64,000 nucleotides of DNA, from the NCBI GenBank assembly GCA_964016985.1, contig OZ024827.1:57083507-57147506 (forward strand), in the 5' to 3' direction. The stretch's first letter is position 1, and every line of letters begins with the position of its first letter. Positions 45,273 to 56,380 of this stretch are shown here, one piece after another. The notes under the pieces were generated by a model. It saw nothing but the letters and a program-made list of their open reading frames with translations, was not told the origin of the DNA and ran no database searches. The translations under genes and the position numbers were made by a program. Source of the DNA: Anodontia alba. Its lineage: Eukaryota; Mollusca; Bivalvia; Lucinida; Lucinidae.

Positions 45273-46666
45273 TTGGGTGAAACTTTTTTTTTTTTTCAGT
45301 TACCTAGTGGTAACCCATTTATTCTTCCCGTCCTATGGTAAACAGAGGGTCGGAGAAGACCATCCCCCTGGATACCTTACAATATACATGTATATAGGCG
45401 ATTACATTAAGATCCTAATTTTTGCATTTTGTCTAACTTATTTTTCTACCTCAAGTATTGGGACAAATTAGCCTGTGCAAACACTGCCAAAGAAGAGCAG
45501 TCATTGTACCATCTGATAATGCTTATAGCTCAGACTTTAGGACGTATATGATCAAGAGCTAAAATGTCCCAGTAGTTAGGGTGAATATAGTGTGATATTT
45601 AATTATATACATTTGCTCTGTCTCACTTCCACACACTTTTATTCAACATACAGGAGACTAAATGTCCACCACTAGATGACAGAACAGATAAGAAAAGACA
45701 AAAAAAAAACAACAAAAAAAAACCAAACAGACAAGAGACCAACAGATATATACAATAAAAAAAAAATGAAAGAAAAAAAGATGCTCTGGATATCTTCTCT
45801 CAGTGAGGATGGCAGTAAACAAAAATATCAGACATAATACATTTGTACTTGTCAGATCTTAATTAAGATGTCAGGAGCATCATATAAACTCAGTGTATTG
45901 CTTCTAATAATTCTTTATATTTATACCGTTTTTGTTCAAATTTTTCCAAATGATTATTTTTTGTTGCTGCATACTATTCTAGTTCATAAAAAAATTTTGG
46001 TTTGTTTTTCAGAGCAATTAATGACAATTGTTGATTAAAGTGTTTTGTTATGTATATGTAATATTTAACGAACATGATTATCTGTAAGTCAGATAGAAGG
46101 TATGTATTTCCTATATTAAAAATGAAAAGCTCTTCAACCAATGTCAGAGTTATATTTTTATTATTTAACCATCGGATGAATTGACCAGTTAGGGACTGAC
46201 TTTCATGACAAGACCAAAGCATATGACTTATAGATTCCTCTTCCTGACAGAAATTACATAGGGGGCTTGGTATTTGCTTTATGTTATACAGATATTTTTT
46301 TGTTGGTAAAATCCTATGGTTAATTCTTATCTGGAACCATTGTAATTTTGTACTTACAAATAATTGAAAGGGAGCATCATACATATTCTTCCAAGTTGTT
46401 GTGATGTAGGTTTATCTTCATTTTTGTTTAAAATCATGTAAAATTCTTTGCCTCCTTTTCTTGACTTCATAAAAGGTACCAAATTTGATGGAATTATTGG
46501 GTAGTGGAGTTTTTTGGTGAACCGTGTAATATTGAAGCTTTTTATGTATGCTTTTATAGCTTGTTTAATGCCTTGAAATTGTAGAAAGTTTGTTTTTAGG
46601 TTAAAGATTCTTTCAAATTCTTCTTGTGAATAAAATTCTCCATTTTCGTTAATCATATCATTTATA

Positions 46667-46974
46667 GCCGGCCTCGGTGGCTCAGTTGGATGCGCCGTCC
46701 GACTGGAGACCAGGAGGTCGCGGGTTCAACCCCCGCCGAGGTCGGCAACATTCTTTCGTGGAGATTGATCATGAAATATTTTCTACGGTCATTCTCTCCC
46801 TTCCGCTGATTCAAGAAGGGCAGTTGTCAGTTTCTGGCGAAAGAATGTGCACAATACTGGTTAACCGCTTAGAGGACTAAGCCTGCCCAGTAAACGTGTG
46901 TTTAGGTAAACTGACCGCGCTCGACATGACCCCATTGGGTTGACTGGGCAGTAAAACCTCAACACAAACAAACA
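46667..46974 (+). mobile_element. tRNA-headed SINE, family B, full length
   Basis: The 308-bp unit is flanked by ATCATTTATA (46657-46666 and 46975-46984), inserted antisense to the LINE. The head (46667-46746) folds like a tRNA: GCCGGCCTCGG pairs with CCGAGGTCGGC, the A-box is TGGCTCAGTTGG and the B-box GGGTTCAACCC, the internal promoter of RNA polymerase III. The body and the 3' domain (CTCGACATGACCCCATTGGG then TTGACTGGGCAGTAAAACCT) end in a CAAACAA tail. Confidence 0.93.
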
Positions 46975-49203
46975 ATCATTTATATAGATAACTACATTTT
47001 TATACCATTTCTTTATGAATGCTGGTTTACCACCAATATTAATTGAGTGATTATAAAAAATTGGATTTGAAAGAAGGTCCTCAGAATCTAGTTTATGTAG
47101 TTTTAAAACTTCTGCATATGCCTTCAGAACATCTACCCAAAATTGATTTTTAATATCTTTAAGCAAATGGTCTGTATAGCTTTTTCCAAAAGAAAATAGA
47201 TCATTAAAGTTGATGGTGTTTTGTATGATAGATTGCCAAGAGCAGTGTGAATTAATGACTCTTCTCAGCCATGTTACTTTCATGCTATTTATAAATGCCT
47301 TTAGATTGATCATATTTAAACCGCCTTCACAGTATTGTTTGACCACAGCATTGTATTTTATTTTTGCTGGTCCTTCCCATAGGAAATCAAAAAAGACATC
47401 ATTCAGCTCTTTCATTAATTTTTCATTAGGATTTGGTATAGATATGAACAAATGATTTAATAATGGTAGAAGTATTGATCTGATTACTGTTATTTTATCT
47501 AAAGGTGTTAAATATCTTCTTTTCCATAATTTAATTAATGATTTAATTTTCTGAATTTTTTCAGCATAGTTAATTTCTAGAATTTGGTCAAGATTTACAT
47601 GAAAAATTATTCCCAAGAGTTTGAAGTCAGTTTTACCCCGTGATAATTTCCATCTGGTTTTAATTGTTGAAGTGCTGAATTTTTTCAGTCCTATCCATAC
47701 AGCATGAGTTTTGTCAAAGTTTACCTTAAGTCTGGAAAAATGTGAAAATTTAGATAATACATCGAGTGTTTCATTTAATGATTTACTAGTTCCATCTAAG
47801 ATAAATAGAGTGTCATCAGCATACTGGGATAATTTGTGTTCTTTATTGTTTATCACTATACCCTTATATCCTTGTTATTTCTTATCATAATTCCTAAAAT
47901 CTCCGCACAAAGAACAAATAGAAATGGTGATACTGGATCGCCCTGACGGCAGCCACGGCCTATATGTAAAAAAGGTGAGATTTCCGCCTTGATTTACAGT
48001 CAGCATTGCATTTTGGTTAAGTACCTTTATCCATAAAATTAAAGAATTACCAAAGCCATAGAATTTTAATACTTTATAAATAAATGCCCATGATACAGAG
48101 TCAAAAGCTTTTTCAAAGTCAACTAATAAAAGTAGCCCTGAAATGCTTTTAATTTCTGTATGGTGCATGGTGTCATAAACCAGCCTTGTGTTTTCTCCTA
48201 TGTATTTGCCTGCAATAAAACCAGTCTGATCAGTATGTATAAGTTTCTGTAATGTACCCTTTATCCTATTAGCAATAATTCCTGAAGCAATTTTATATAT
48301 ACAGTTAAGCAGTGAAATAGGTCTGTAGTTGGTAATGTAATGTCTAGGTTTATTTTCTTTGGGTATACATGTAATTATACCTTCCCGTTGTGTAATGGAT
48401 AGTTCTCCTTTTAAGAAACCGAAATTTAAAGAGCGAACAATAAAGTGGCCTAAATTATTCCAAAACATTTTAAAAAAATCCGCTCCAAAACCATCAGACC
48501 CAGGACTACGATTGTTTGCCATTGTTTTAAGTGTTAAGGATGCTTCTTTGTAGGTTAGAAGTCCTTCTAACTTGTTAGATTCTTCTGTATTTAATTTTCT
48601 GATATTTGTATTTATGAATAGGCTATCTAAATCAATATCAGTCAGATTATTATCTTTGTTGGAATATAAATCCTCATAAAACATCTTGGCATCATTTAAA
48701 ATTTCAAATTGGTCTGTAATAACTTTTCCATCTTTTCTTTCTAGTTTAGGAATAATTTTACTGTTATAATTGTGTTTTTCAAGATTACAAAAATAGTGTG
48801 ATGGTTTTTCATCATCTTCTGTAATTTGAGTTCGAGATCTTATCAAAATTCCTTGCATTTTATTTTTACGAATTATACTAAGGCTCATTATACTTATATC
48901 TTTTAGGGCATCTAAGCTATTACCACTACTTTCTGAGAGGTTGGATTCTAAAATCTCTATGTTTTTAATAAGATCTTTTCCCTTTTTTCTAGTTCTTTCT
49001 TTTTGTAACAAGAATATGATATAGATTTTCCTCTTAATTCCATCAACAGGGTTTCCAGAAATAACTGATCATTTATCGTGAATTGAATTTGATCATCAGG
49101 TATGTCTTTATATTTTCAAGATATTATACTGGTAGGGCATACTGTTTTTTGACCTCGTTTATCTTATCATTAATTACTTTTAGGTATTCTCTATCATGTA
49201 ATA

Positions 49204-49350
49204 TCTGGCGAAAGAATGTGCACAATACTGGTTAACCGCTTAGAGGACTAAGCCTGCCCAGTAAACGTGTGGTTAGGTAAACTGACCGCGCTCGACATGA
49301 CCCCATTGGGTTGACTGGGCCGTAAAACCTCAACAAAAAAAAAAAAAAAA
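49204..49350 (+). mobile_element. SINE family B, 5'-truncated copy
   Basis: The 147-bp 3' part of the 46667-46974 unit starts at TCTGGCGAAAGAATG and ends in a 17-base A-run. It is flanked by ATCATGTAATA (49193-49203 and 49351-49361). It differs from the full copy at only a few bases, so both are of similar, fairly recent age. Confidence 0.93.
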
Positions 49351-50080
49351 ATCATGTAATAGAGCATTGTTATGTTTCCATAAAGGTTTACCCTTTTTAA
49401 AATGAACAAATGAAATATCTAATAGTACAAGAATGTTCCGAGCGGTAGCTTTCCTGTATAATGCTTTTATTCACTGAAGACAGTAAATCCTCAGATATAA
49501 GAAAATAGTCTAACTAAGCTTGTTTTAATGGTGTTTTTTTCCTCCATGTGTACCTTTTCAGTGATGGATGAGCTTCTCTAAAAGGATCACATAAATTGTA
49601 ATTCATTTTTATTTCTAAAATTTTTTTGTGAGGTTTCCTATTATTGATAGTTTTGTAATTGGAATAATCTAATTCAGTATCTTGCACAGTATTGAAGTCT
49701 CCACATATTATCAAGGTATTGTTCCCTAATGTTTCAGCTATGTTTATTACATTTTCAAAAAACTTAGGGGTATCTTGGTTGGGCCCATATAAGTTAACTA
49801 AAGTGAACCTGTTATCTTCCACTGATAAATCAGTAATTAAGAAATTTCCATCTGGGTCTGAGACATGATCATGGATTTTGAAATCTAAATTTTTACTAAA
49901 AAGAATGGCAACTCCTCTTGAATTAGATGTGCCTGAGCTAAAAAGACACTCATTATTCCACTGTGACCTGAAAATACGTTCTGTTACTTTAGTTTTATGT
50001 GTATCTTGAAGACAATAAATGTGGCATTGTTTGTCTTTTAAGTAGTTTAAAACATCTAATCTTTTTTTTGGGTGAAACTT

Positions 50081-50374
50081 CAATAGTAAGTATGCAAATC
50101 TGTTTGCTCAGGTGAGCGATGTAGGACCATCATGGTCCTTTTGTTAAAAAATTTGATCAAATTATGCCCTCTTTTCAAATTTGGGTAGTTTAGCATAGGA
50201 AAATTTTGTAAGCAAAATATCTCAAGAACTCCTAGAGCTAGGTTTATGAAATTTTGCAGGCAATCAGGGATTATTGTATAGATGACCGGATTTAATTTGG
50301 TTGAAATTTATAAATATTTGTTTAAATTATACCCCTTTTCAGACTTAAGCATTTAACTCTGTTGCAACATTTCT
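50081..50374 (+). repeat. Tail of the LINE-interrupted element plus a decayed array
   Basis: TGTTTGCTCAGGTGAGCGAT then GTAGGACCATCATGGTCCTT closes the AGCTCACC-type element into which the LINE inserted. After 50145, GTAAGCAAAATATCTCAAGA and GATGACCGGATTTAATTTGG are decayed relatives of the 154-bp array units. Confidence 0.6.
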
Positions 50375-50991
50375 ATACCCCGCCACATGATAGTGGCGGG
50401 GTATTATGGTTTCACGTTGGACGTCCATGTGTCTGTCCGTCCATCCGTCAGTCATCAGTTAGTCCATCCGTCTGTATTTCGTTTCCGGATGATAACTTGA
50501 GTAAACATCAAATGGATTTTCACCAAATTTAGTATGTGCATTTATATTATGGAGATCTGGTTTGGGATTGCTAATGGGCAAATTTCGTCAAATTTTGACG
50601 GAGTTATCTGCCTGAGACATGCCCATATTTTCATTTCGGGATGATAACTTGAGTAAACGTCAATGGATTTTCACCAAACTTGATATGTGTATTGATATTA
50701 TGGAGATCTGGTTTGGGATTGCTAATGGGCAAATTTCGTCAGATTTTGACGGAGTTATCTGCCCGACACACGCCCATATTTTCGTTTCCGGACGATAACT
50801 TGAGTAAATTTCAAGCGATTTTAACCAAACTTGGTACATGCATTGATATGAAGGAGATTGGTTTGGAATTGCTAATGGGCCAATTTCGCCAATGTTTGAC
50901 AGAGGAGTTATGCCCCTTTCCAGCTTTGGCATTTTATATGGACAAGCATTTAGTTGGAGGCACAGGGTTTTACAAAAACGTTTCTAGTTTT
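50375..50991 (+). mobile_element. Chimeric hairpin-headed element next to SmD1 exon 2
   Basis: The head is of the ATACCCCGCC type (hairpin with GTGGCGGGGTATTATGG) and the units match copies 1 and 2. The tail TTGGAGGCACAGGGTTTTAC then AAAAACGTTTCTAG is of the ATGCCCC type. It ends only 23 bp before the SmD1 exon 2 acceptor AG. Confidence 0.75.
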
Positions 50992-51014
50992 GATTTCATT
51001 TGATCTATTTTCAG

Positions 51015-51091
51015 ATTTTTAATGAAGCTGAGTCATGAGACATGTACAATAGAATTAAAGAATGGAACACAAGTACATGGAACTATCACAG
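51015..51091 (+). CDS. SNRPD1: SmD1 (small nuclear ribonucleoprotein D1), exon 2
   Basis: The 77-bp exon lies between TCTATTTTCAG and the donor GTTAGTG. Its first base completes Arg5. The next 25 codons read [20 protein letters not shown] then HGTIT, and the last base starts Gly31. This is the Sm1 motif region of SmD1 (human residues 6-30 are identical except Val15, here Cys, codon TGT). The Sm fold's first strands lie here and contact neighbouring Sm subunits; the Gly-rich turn is intact. The exon borders equal those of vertebrate SNRPD1 exon 2, as recalled. Intron-containing structure argues against a retrocopy. Exon 3 (VDVSMNTHLKAV...) was not found up to 64000. Confidence 0.95.
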
Positions 51092-52897
51092 GTTAGTGTT
51101 AAATGCTACGGTAAATGCCCTAAAATTTCGAACACTCTCAAATTTTGAACACCTAATATTTTTGCCCAAAATAATTTCTGGAACTGTCCTAAAATCATGA
51201 ACAGTAGCAGTTTTGCAAAAAGAGGATTTTTAGCTCACCTGAGCTCTGCTCAGGATGAGCTATTGTGATCACTTTTCATCCGTCGTCCGTCCGTCCGTGA
51301 GTCCGTCCTTCCGTGCGTCCGTCCGTTAACATTTTCAAACGACTTCTCCCCTGAAGCCGCTGAGGCAATTTTGCTCAAATTTCATATGGAGCCTCCTTAG
51401 GGTGGGGGAACGAAAAATTGCTAAAATGGTCGCGGTCCATTGACCAAGATGGCCGCCACGCCCATATATGGTAAAAACCTTTAAAAATCTTCTCCTCCAG
51501 AACCGAGAATGCCTTGGGGCTGAACCTTTGCAAGAATCATTGGGGACTGGAGGTCTACCAAAATTGCTAAAAGAATTATCGTAAGTTGACGTTTGACCTT
51601 TTTACGGCACGGTCAAGTTTGCTTCCCTATGCATTTGTATGGGAAAAACCTTTAAAAATCTTCTTCTCCAAAACCGAGCATGCCTTATGGCTGAATCTCT
51701 GCATATATCTTTGGGAACAGGAGGGCTACCAAAATTGCTAAAATAATGGTCGTACATTGACATTTGACCTTTTTACGTTAAGGTCAATTTTGCTTCCTTA
51801 TGCATTTGTATGGGAAAAATGTTCAGAATTTCAAACAACTTCTCCTTTGGAGCCTCTGGGCCAATTTTGCTCAAATTTCATATGGAGCCTCCTTAGGTAG
51901 GGGGGACAGAAGATTGCTAAAATGGTCACGGTTCATTGACCAAGATGGCCGCCATGCCCATATATGGTAAAAACCTTTAAAAATCTTCTTCTCTAGAACC
52001 GAGGATGCTTTGGGGCTGAATGTTTGCATAAATCATCGGGGACAGGGGGTCTACTAAAGTTGCTAAAATAATGGTCATACATTGACATTTGACCTTTTTA
52101 CGGCAAGGTCAAGTTTGCTTCCTTATGCATTTGTATGGGAAAAAACGTTTAAATATCTTATTCTCCAAAACCGAGGATGGCTTGTGGCTGAATCTTTGCA
52201 TATATCATCTGGAATGGGTGGTCTACCAAAGTTGCTAAAATAATTGTCATACATTGACATTTAACCTTTTAACGGCGAGGTCAAGTTTGCTTCTGTATGC
52301 ATTTGTATGGGCCCCATACATTTGTATGGAAAAAATGTTGATAATTCCTCTGATGCCTCCGGGCCAGTGTTGCTCAAATTTCATGTGGAGCCTCTGTGGG
52401 CAGGAGAATGAAAGATTGCTAAAATGGGTATGGTCCATTGATCAAAATGGCTGCCATGTCCATATATGGTAAAAACTTTTAAAAATCTTCTTCTCCATAA
52501 CCAAATAAGCCTTGGGTCATAATCTTTGCACAAATTATGGGGGACAGGAGATCTACCAAAGTTGCTAAAATGATGATTCTATGTCAGGTCTACAGTTTAG
52601 CCCAGGAATTTTGCTCCAATTGGCTGTTCTCTGAATATGAGGTTTTCCGCTACATCTCAGCAGTAGGGCTAATTTATTATAGTCATAAACTTTCTGATTG
52701 CAGATTCCTGACAGCTGGTTTGACTTCCAGTAACATAATGGTCAGACATAGGTGAAAGCCATTCAAATGTTATGTCAAAAGGGTTGTTAGACAAGAAAAT
52801 TTGACAAAAGCCATCTCATCAGGGTCTACATTGTTTGTAGATTTTTTCCCTGTATGTAGTAGTGAAAGATTTAAAGAGAACATTTAATGGGATGTTG

Positions 52898-53110
52898 CTT
52901 AACTCTTAGCACTCTTGGTAAAATATTATCAGCAGACGTCATATTGTAATATTTTTCATATTTTTCCCAGACTGCAGGTTTTGACATGTCATGCATATTG
53001 TCTCCAATGGAGACAATTTGCATGAAATGTCAAATCCTGTTTTCTGGGAAAAAAATAAAAAATATCATCAGTTTGTAGTCTGCTGAATTTGTTCAGTGTG
53101 TGGTAAAAAG
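52898..53110. repeat. TTTGACATTTCATGCAAATTG palindrome, copy 2
   Basis: The core TTGACATGTCATGCATATTG, TCTCCAATGGAGA, CAATTTGCATGAAATGTCAA is flanked by TTTTTCCCAGA.TGCAGG and CCTGTTTTCTGGGAAAAAA. Outer arms (AAATATTATCAGCAGAC / GTCTGCTGAATTT) extend the palindrome to about 210 bp. Confidence 0.8.
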
Positions 53111-53339
53111 TTAAATTACCGTATTGAAACTAAATATTCAGATACGACAGGCCTGGGCAAAAAATATAGACCTAGATATACTGCACACCACTGCCATTGC
53201 CATTCATCAAGCATTGTTTTAGACATATCAACAAGCAGTAAAATGTGCTTGTTCAAACTTGGCAAGGATTACCGTTAATCCTTAATGCTTGTGCTAGTAC
53301 TTCACTCAGGGTAAAATTTTCAGCAGACAACATATTGAA

Positions 53340-53441
53340 TCATTTTTCTTATTCTTCTCCAAAACAGGTTTGACATCTCAAATTCATACAAATTGTCTCC
53401 AATGGATTTCCATGAAATGTCAAATCCTGTTTTCTGGAAAC
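53340..53441. repeat. TTTGACATTTCATGCAAATTG palindrome, partial copy 3
   Basis: ACAGGTTTGACATCTCAAAT, ACAAATTGTCTCCAATGGA and CATGAAATGTCAAATCCTG with a shortened right arm. It lies directly beside the tail of the inverted AGCTCACC element. Confidence 0.65.
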
Positions 53442-55931
53442 AAAATGCCCATGGGCCACGATTCGCTCACCTGATAAAAACAGCTATTACATATCTGCAA
53501 ATGCCATGCAACTTCTTCCAGTATTGCCACAGCAACTAGGACACAAATTTGACCTTACCAAAAAAGGTCAACGGTCATCTTAATATCATCATTGCAACAA
53601 ACTTAGTAGCCTTTGTGTCCCTGATGCTGTATACCGAGATTCAGCCTCAGAGCTTTCTGAGTTCAGGAGAAAAAATATCTTTAAGTGTTTTACCATATAT
53701 GGGCATGGCATCTATCTTGTTGAATGGTGCAGACCCATTTGAACAAACTGTCAATACCATGTGAAATCTAGTGAAAACTGTTTCAAAGAAGAAGACATTA
53801 AAAGATTTTATAATTTTATACATGTATATAGCCCAAGGACAAAGGACCCCCGTTCCCTACCCCTCCAAAACTTTGACAGTAGCTACACTTTAATCATACA
53901 TTGTAAGTTTCAGCAATTAGTCTTCATTATTCATTGAGAAAATGATTTTTCAACATATAGATGTATGGGGCACAAATTTGTCCTTGCTGAAAAAAAGGTC
54001 AAAAGGTCAACCTACGAACTTTATTTGGAAAACTTAGTAGACCTTGAGTTATTTGAACAAACTTTGTAGACCTTGAGTTCCCGATGCTATATACCAAGAT
54101 TCAGCCTCAAAGCTTTCTTGGTTCTCAAGAAGAAGATTTGTAAGTCTTTTTACCATATTTGGGCATGGCGGTCATCTTGTTCAATGGCGCAGAACCATTC
54201 AAACAAATTGTCAATACCATTTTGACAGAAAGCCGTATGTGAAATCTGGTGAAAATTGCTCAAGCAGTTTCAGAGAAATTTAAAAACAATATGGCGGCTG
54301 TGATAGCCTTTTTGGATTTCAGATCAGCACAATCTTAGCTATTTTCGATCTAGAGGTGCTACAGTGAAATTTTCAACTCAAATCTTCCATGGTTCTGGAG
54401 GATGTCAAAAACTGCTTTTCAAGATGACAGCTGTGGCAGCCATCTTAGAGTTCTGATCAGCAAAGTTTTATTTGCTTTTGATCTACATGTCATTCTGTTG
54501 CTACAATGTAAATTTCAACTCAAATCACCAAATGGTTCAGAAGCAGATGTCAAAATTCACCCTTCAATATGGTGGCTGTGGTGGCCATTTTGGATTTCCA
54601 TTCCATACGATTTTATTTACTTTTACATCTACTGCTTGGCATATTACTCTATCATAAGTTTCGACTTAATTGGCAGAGTGGTTTGCGAGGAATGGTCAAA
54701 AATACATTTTCTGATCAGCACAATTTTAGCTATTTTCAAATAGCCCAACTGTCAAAAATTGGTTTTCAAAATGGTAGTTGTGGTGGCCATTTTGGATTTC
54801 CAATCGGCATAATTTTAGCGATTTTACCAACTTGTCAACCTGTTGCTATATCGTAAGTTTCAACATAATTCGCCTTGTGGTTTGCGAGATGTCAAAAAAA
54901 GATTTTCAAGATGGTGGCCGTGGTGGCCATCTTGGATTTTGGATCAATATGATTTGGCTAATTTCGATCCAGAAGTCGTCCTGTTGCTACAGAGCAAATT
55001 TCAGCTCATTTCGACCAAAGGTTTGGGAACAGTTGTCGAAACTGGATTTCAAGATGGCGGCCGTGGTGACCATTTTTGATCAGCCCAGTTTTAGCTATTA
55101 TGTGCGTACTAGGCGCTCCGATGCTACTCATCAAGTTTCAATTCAATTGGATCATAGTCTTTAGAGGAGAAGCACAAATTATGAATTCTAAACATTTTTT
55201 CCGATATTATATATAGGTCCCATACAAATGCTTGGGGGAAGCAAATGCAACCATGCCATAAAAAGGTTAAACGTCAACATGGGCCCATCATTTTAGCAAT
55301 TTTGGTAGACCTCCTGTCCACGATATGTGTAAAAGATAAGGCCTCAGGTTCTGGAGAAGAAGAGTTTTGAAAGTTTTAACCATATATGGGCATGGCAGCC
55401 ATCTTGGTCGATGGATGGTGACCATTTTAGCAATCATTCGTTCTCCTATCCCAAGGAGGCTCCAAATGACATTAGAGCAGCATTGGCTTCAGAGGAGAAG
55501 TTGTTTGGAATTCTCAACATTTTTTCCCATACAAATGTGGGCCAATATGAATGCATAGGGAAGCAAATGACCTCACCGTAAAAAGGTCAAATGTCAATGT
55601 AAGACCACCATTTTAGCAACTTTAGTAGACCTCCCGTCCCCGAAGATCGGAACAAATATTCAGCCCCAAGGCACTTTGGTTCTGGAGAAGAAGATTTTTG
55701 AAGGTTTTACAGTATATGGACATGGCGGTCATCTTGGTCAGTGGACGCCACCTTTTTCGCAATCTTTCGTTCTCCCGCGCTAAGGAGGCTTTATATGAAA
55801 ATAAAGCAAAATTGGCTCAGCGGCTTCAGAAGAGAAGTTGTTTGAAAATGTTAACGGACGCACAGACAGACGGACAGACGACGACAAAAGGTCCATCATT
55901 ATAGCTCGACCTGAGCATAGCTCAAGTAAGC
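53442..55931 (-). mobile_element. AGCTCACC-family element, minus orientation, nested
   Basis: The tail reads inverted at the left (ATGCCCATGGGCCACGATTC then GCTCACCTGA). The head hairpin is inverted at the right (AGCTCGACCTGAGCATAGCT then CAAGTAAGCT, 55902-55931), preceded by CAGACAGACGGACAGACGAC. Interior units carry ATGGTGGCCGTGGTGGCCAT and CCATATATGG words. The 53549-55164 frames are read through it and are not genes. Confidence 0.75.
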
Positions 55932-55949
55932 TGAAGAGAAAACAATTTT

Positions 55950-56380
55950 TCCCAGAAGGGAGGTTTGACATTTCATACATATTGTCTCCAATGTAGGCAA
56001 TTTGCATGAAATGTCAAGACCTATTTTCTGATTTGCATGAAATGTCAAATCCTGTTTTCTTGGGAAATCGTACATGTATAAGGATTGTTTTTTCAAAAGA
56101 AAAAGGGTTTGACATTTCAAACAAATTGTCTCTAATAAAGACAATTTGCATGAAATGTCAAATCCTGTCTTCTGTAAAAATTAAGAAAACTGTTTCAGTA
56201 TATTGTCTGCTGAATTTGCCCAGAAAGTGGTTAAAGTTAACCCTTAGCATACTGGGTAAATCTTTCAGCTGAAGACATATTGAAATATTTTCTTTTTATA
56301 ATTATTTTTCCCAGAAAACAGATTTTGACATTTCATGCAAATGCCTCCAGTGGAGACAATTGGCAAAATCAGGTACTGAC
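55950..56380. repeat. Cluster of TTTGACATTTCATGCAAATTG palindromes
   Basis: At least three partly overlapping copies (55957-56018, 56104-56165, 56325-56365) plus a half copy at 56030-56060. Each has ATTGTCTCCAAT-like centres and GCATGAAATGTCAAATCCTG right arms. Successive insertion of a palindromic MITE into itself would give this pattern. Confidence 0.75.

Larger units (their letters stand above)
45286..50067 (-). mobile_element. 5'-truncated L1/Tx1-type LINE with two SINE insertions
   Basis: The LINE runs right to left and is flanked by the 13-bp duplication TTGGGTGAAACTT (45273-45285 and 50068-50080). Its poly(A) tail appears as a T-run at 45286-45296. The 5' end is cut inside the endonuclease domain, at KKRLDVLNYLK. 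Total length is 4,782 bp, or about 4.3 kb without its two SINEs (46667-46974 and 49204-49350). The region 45297-45970 is its 3' UTR. Exact target duplication, poly(A) and 5' truncation are the marks of target-primed reverse transcription. Confidence 0.93.
45974..50067 (-). pseudogene. LINE ORF2 remnant: endonuclease, reverse transcriptase, Zn knuckle
   Basis: APE-type endonuclease pieces come first: IYCLQDTHKT, VNLYGPNQD, IICGDFNTV and, after a stop at 49514, LDYFLISEDL. RT motifs follow: NNRSPGSDGFGADFFKMFW, NYRPISLLNCIYKIASGIIA, DQTGFIAGKYIGENTRLVYD, LLLLVDFEKAFDSVSWAFIY and QYADDTLF (about 47800-47823). The C-terminal region has a CCHC-like CNFC...H...C (about 46195-46270). Wording and order fit the L1/Tx1 group. 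Defects include stops, a frameshift near 47965 compensated near 47880, and the SINEs. The protein nicks DNA and copies its RNA in place; this copy cannot. Confidence 0.9.
9551..51014 (+). other. SNRPD1: SmD1 intron 1, about 41.5 kb
   Basis: The donor is GTAAGC at 9551 and the acceptor TCTATTTTCAG ends at 51014. The intron interrupts an Arg codon after its second base. It contains nearly every mobile element described between these positions: pogo-like, BED scrap, mariner, hairpin-headed arrays, LINE and SINEs. A 41 kb first intron in a gene whose protein is about 120 residues is mostly inserted DNA. The boundaries rest on the two exon calls. Confidence 0.85.

Noticed and set aside
46667..46746. 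tRNA gene
   Set aside because: A- and B-box and cloverleaf-like arms are present, but the sequence is the head of a 308-bp SINE with a target duplication; the anticodon arm is degenerate.
54402..55164. Overlapping plus-strand frames of 78-128 codons
   Set aside because: Inverse reading of the same AGCTCACC-family arrays in a minus-oriented copy.
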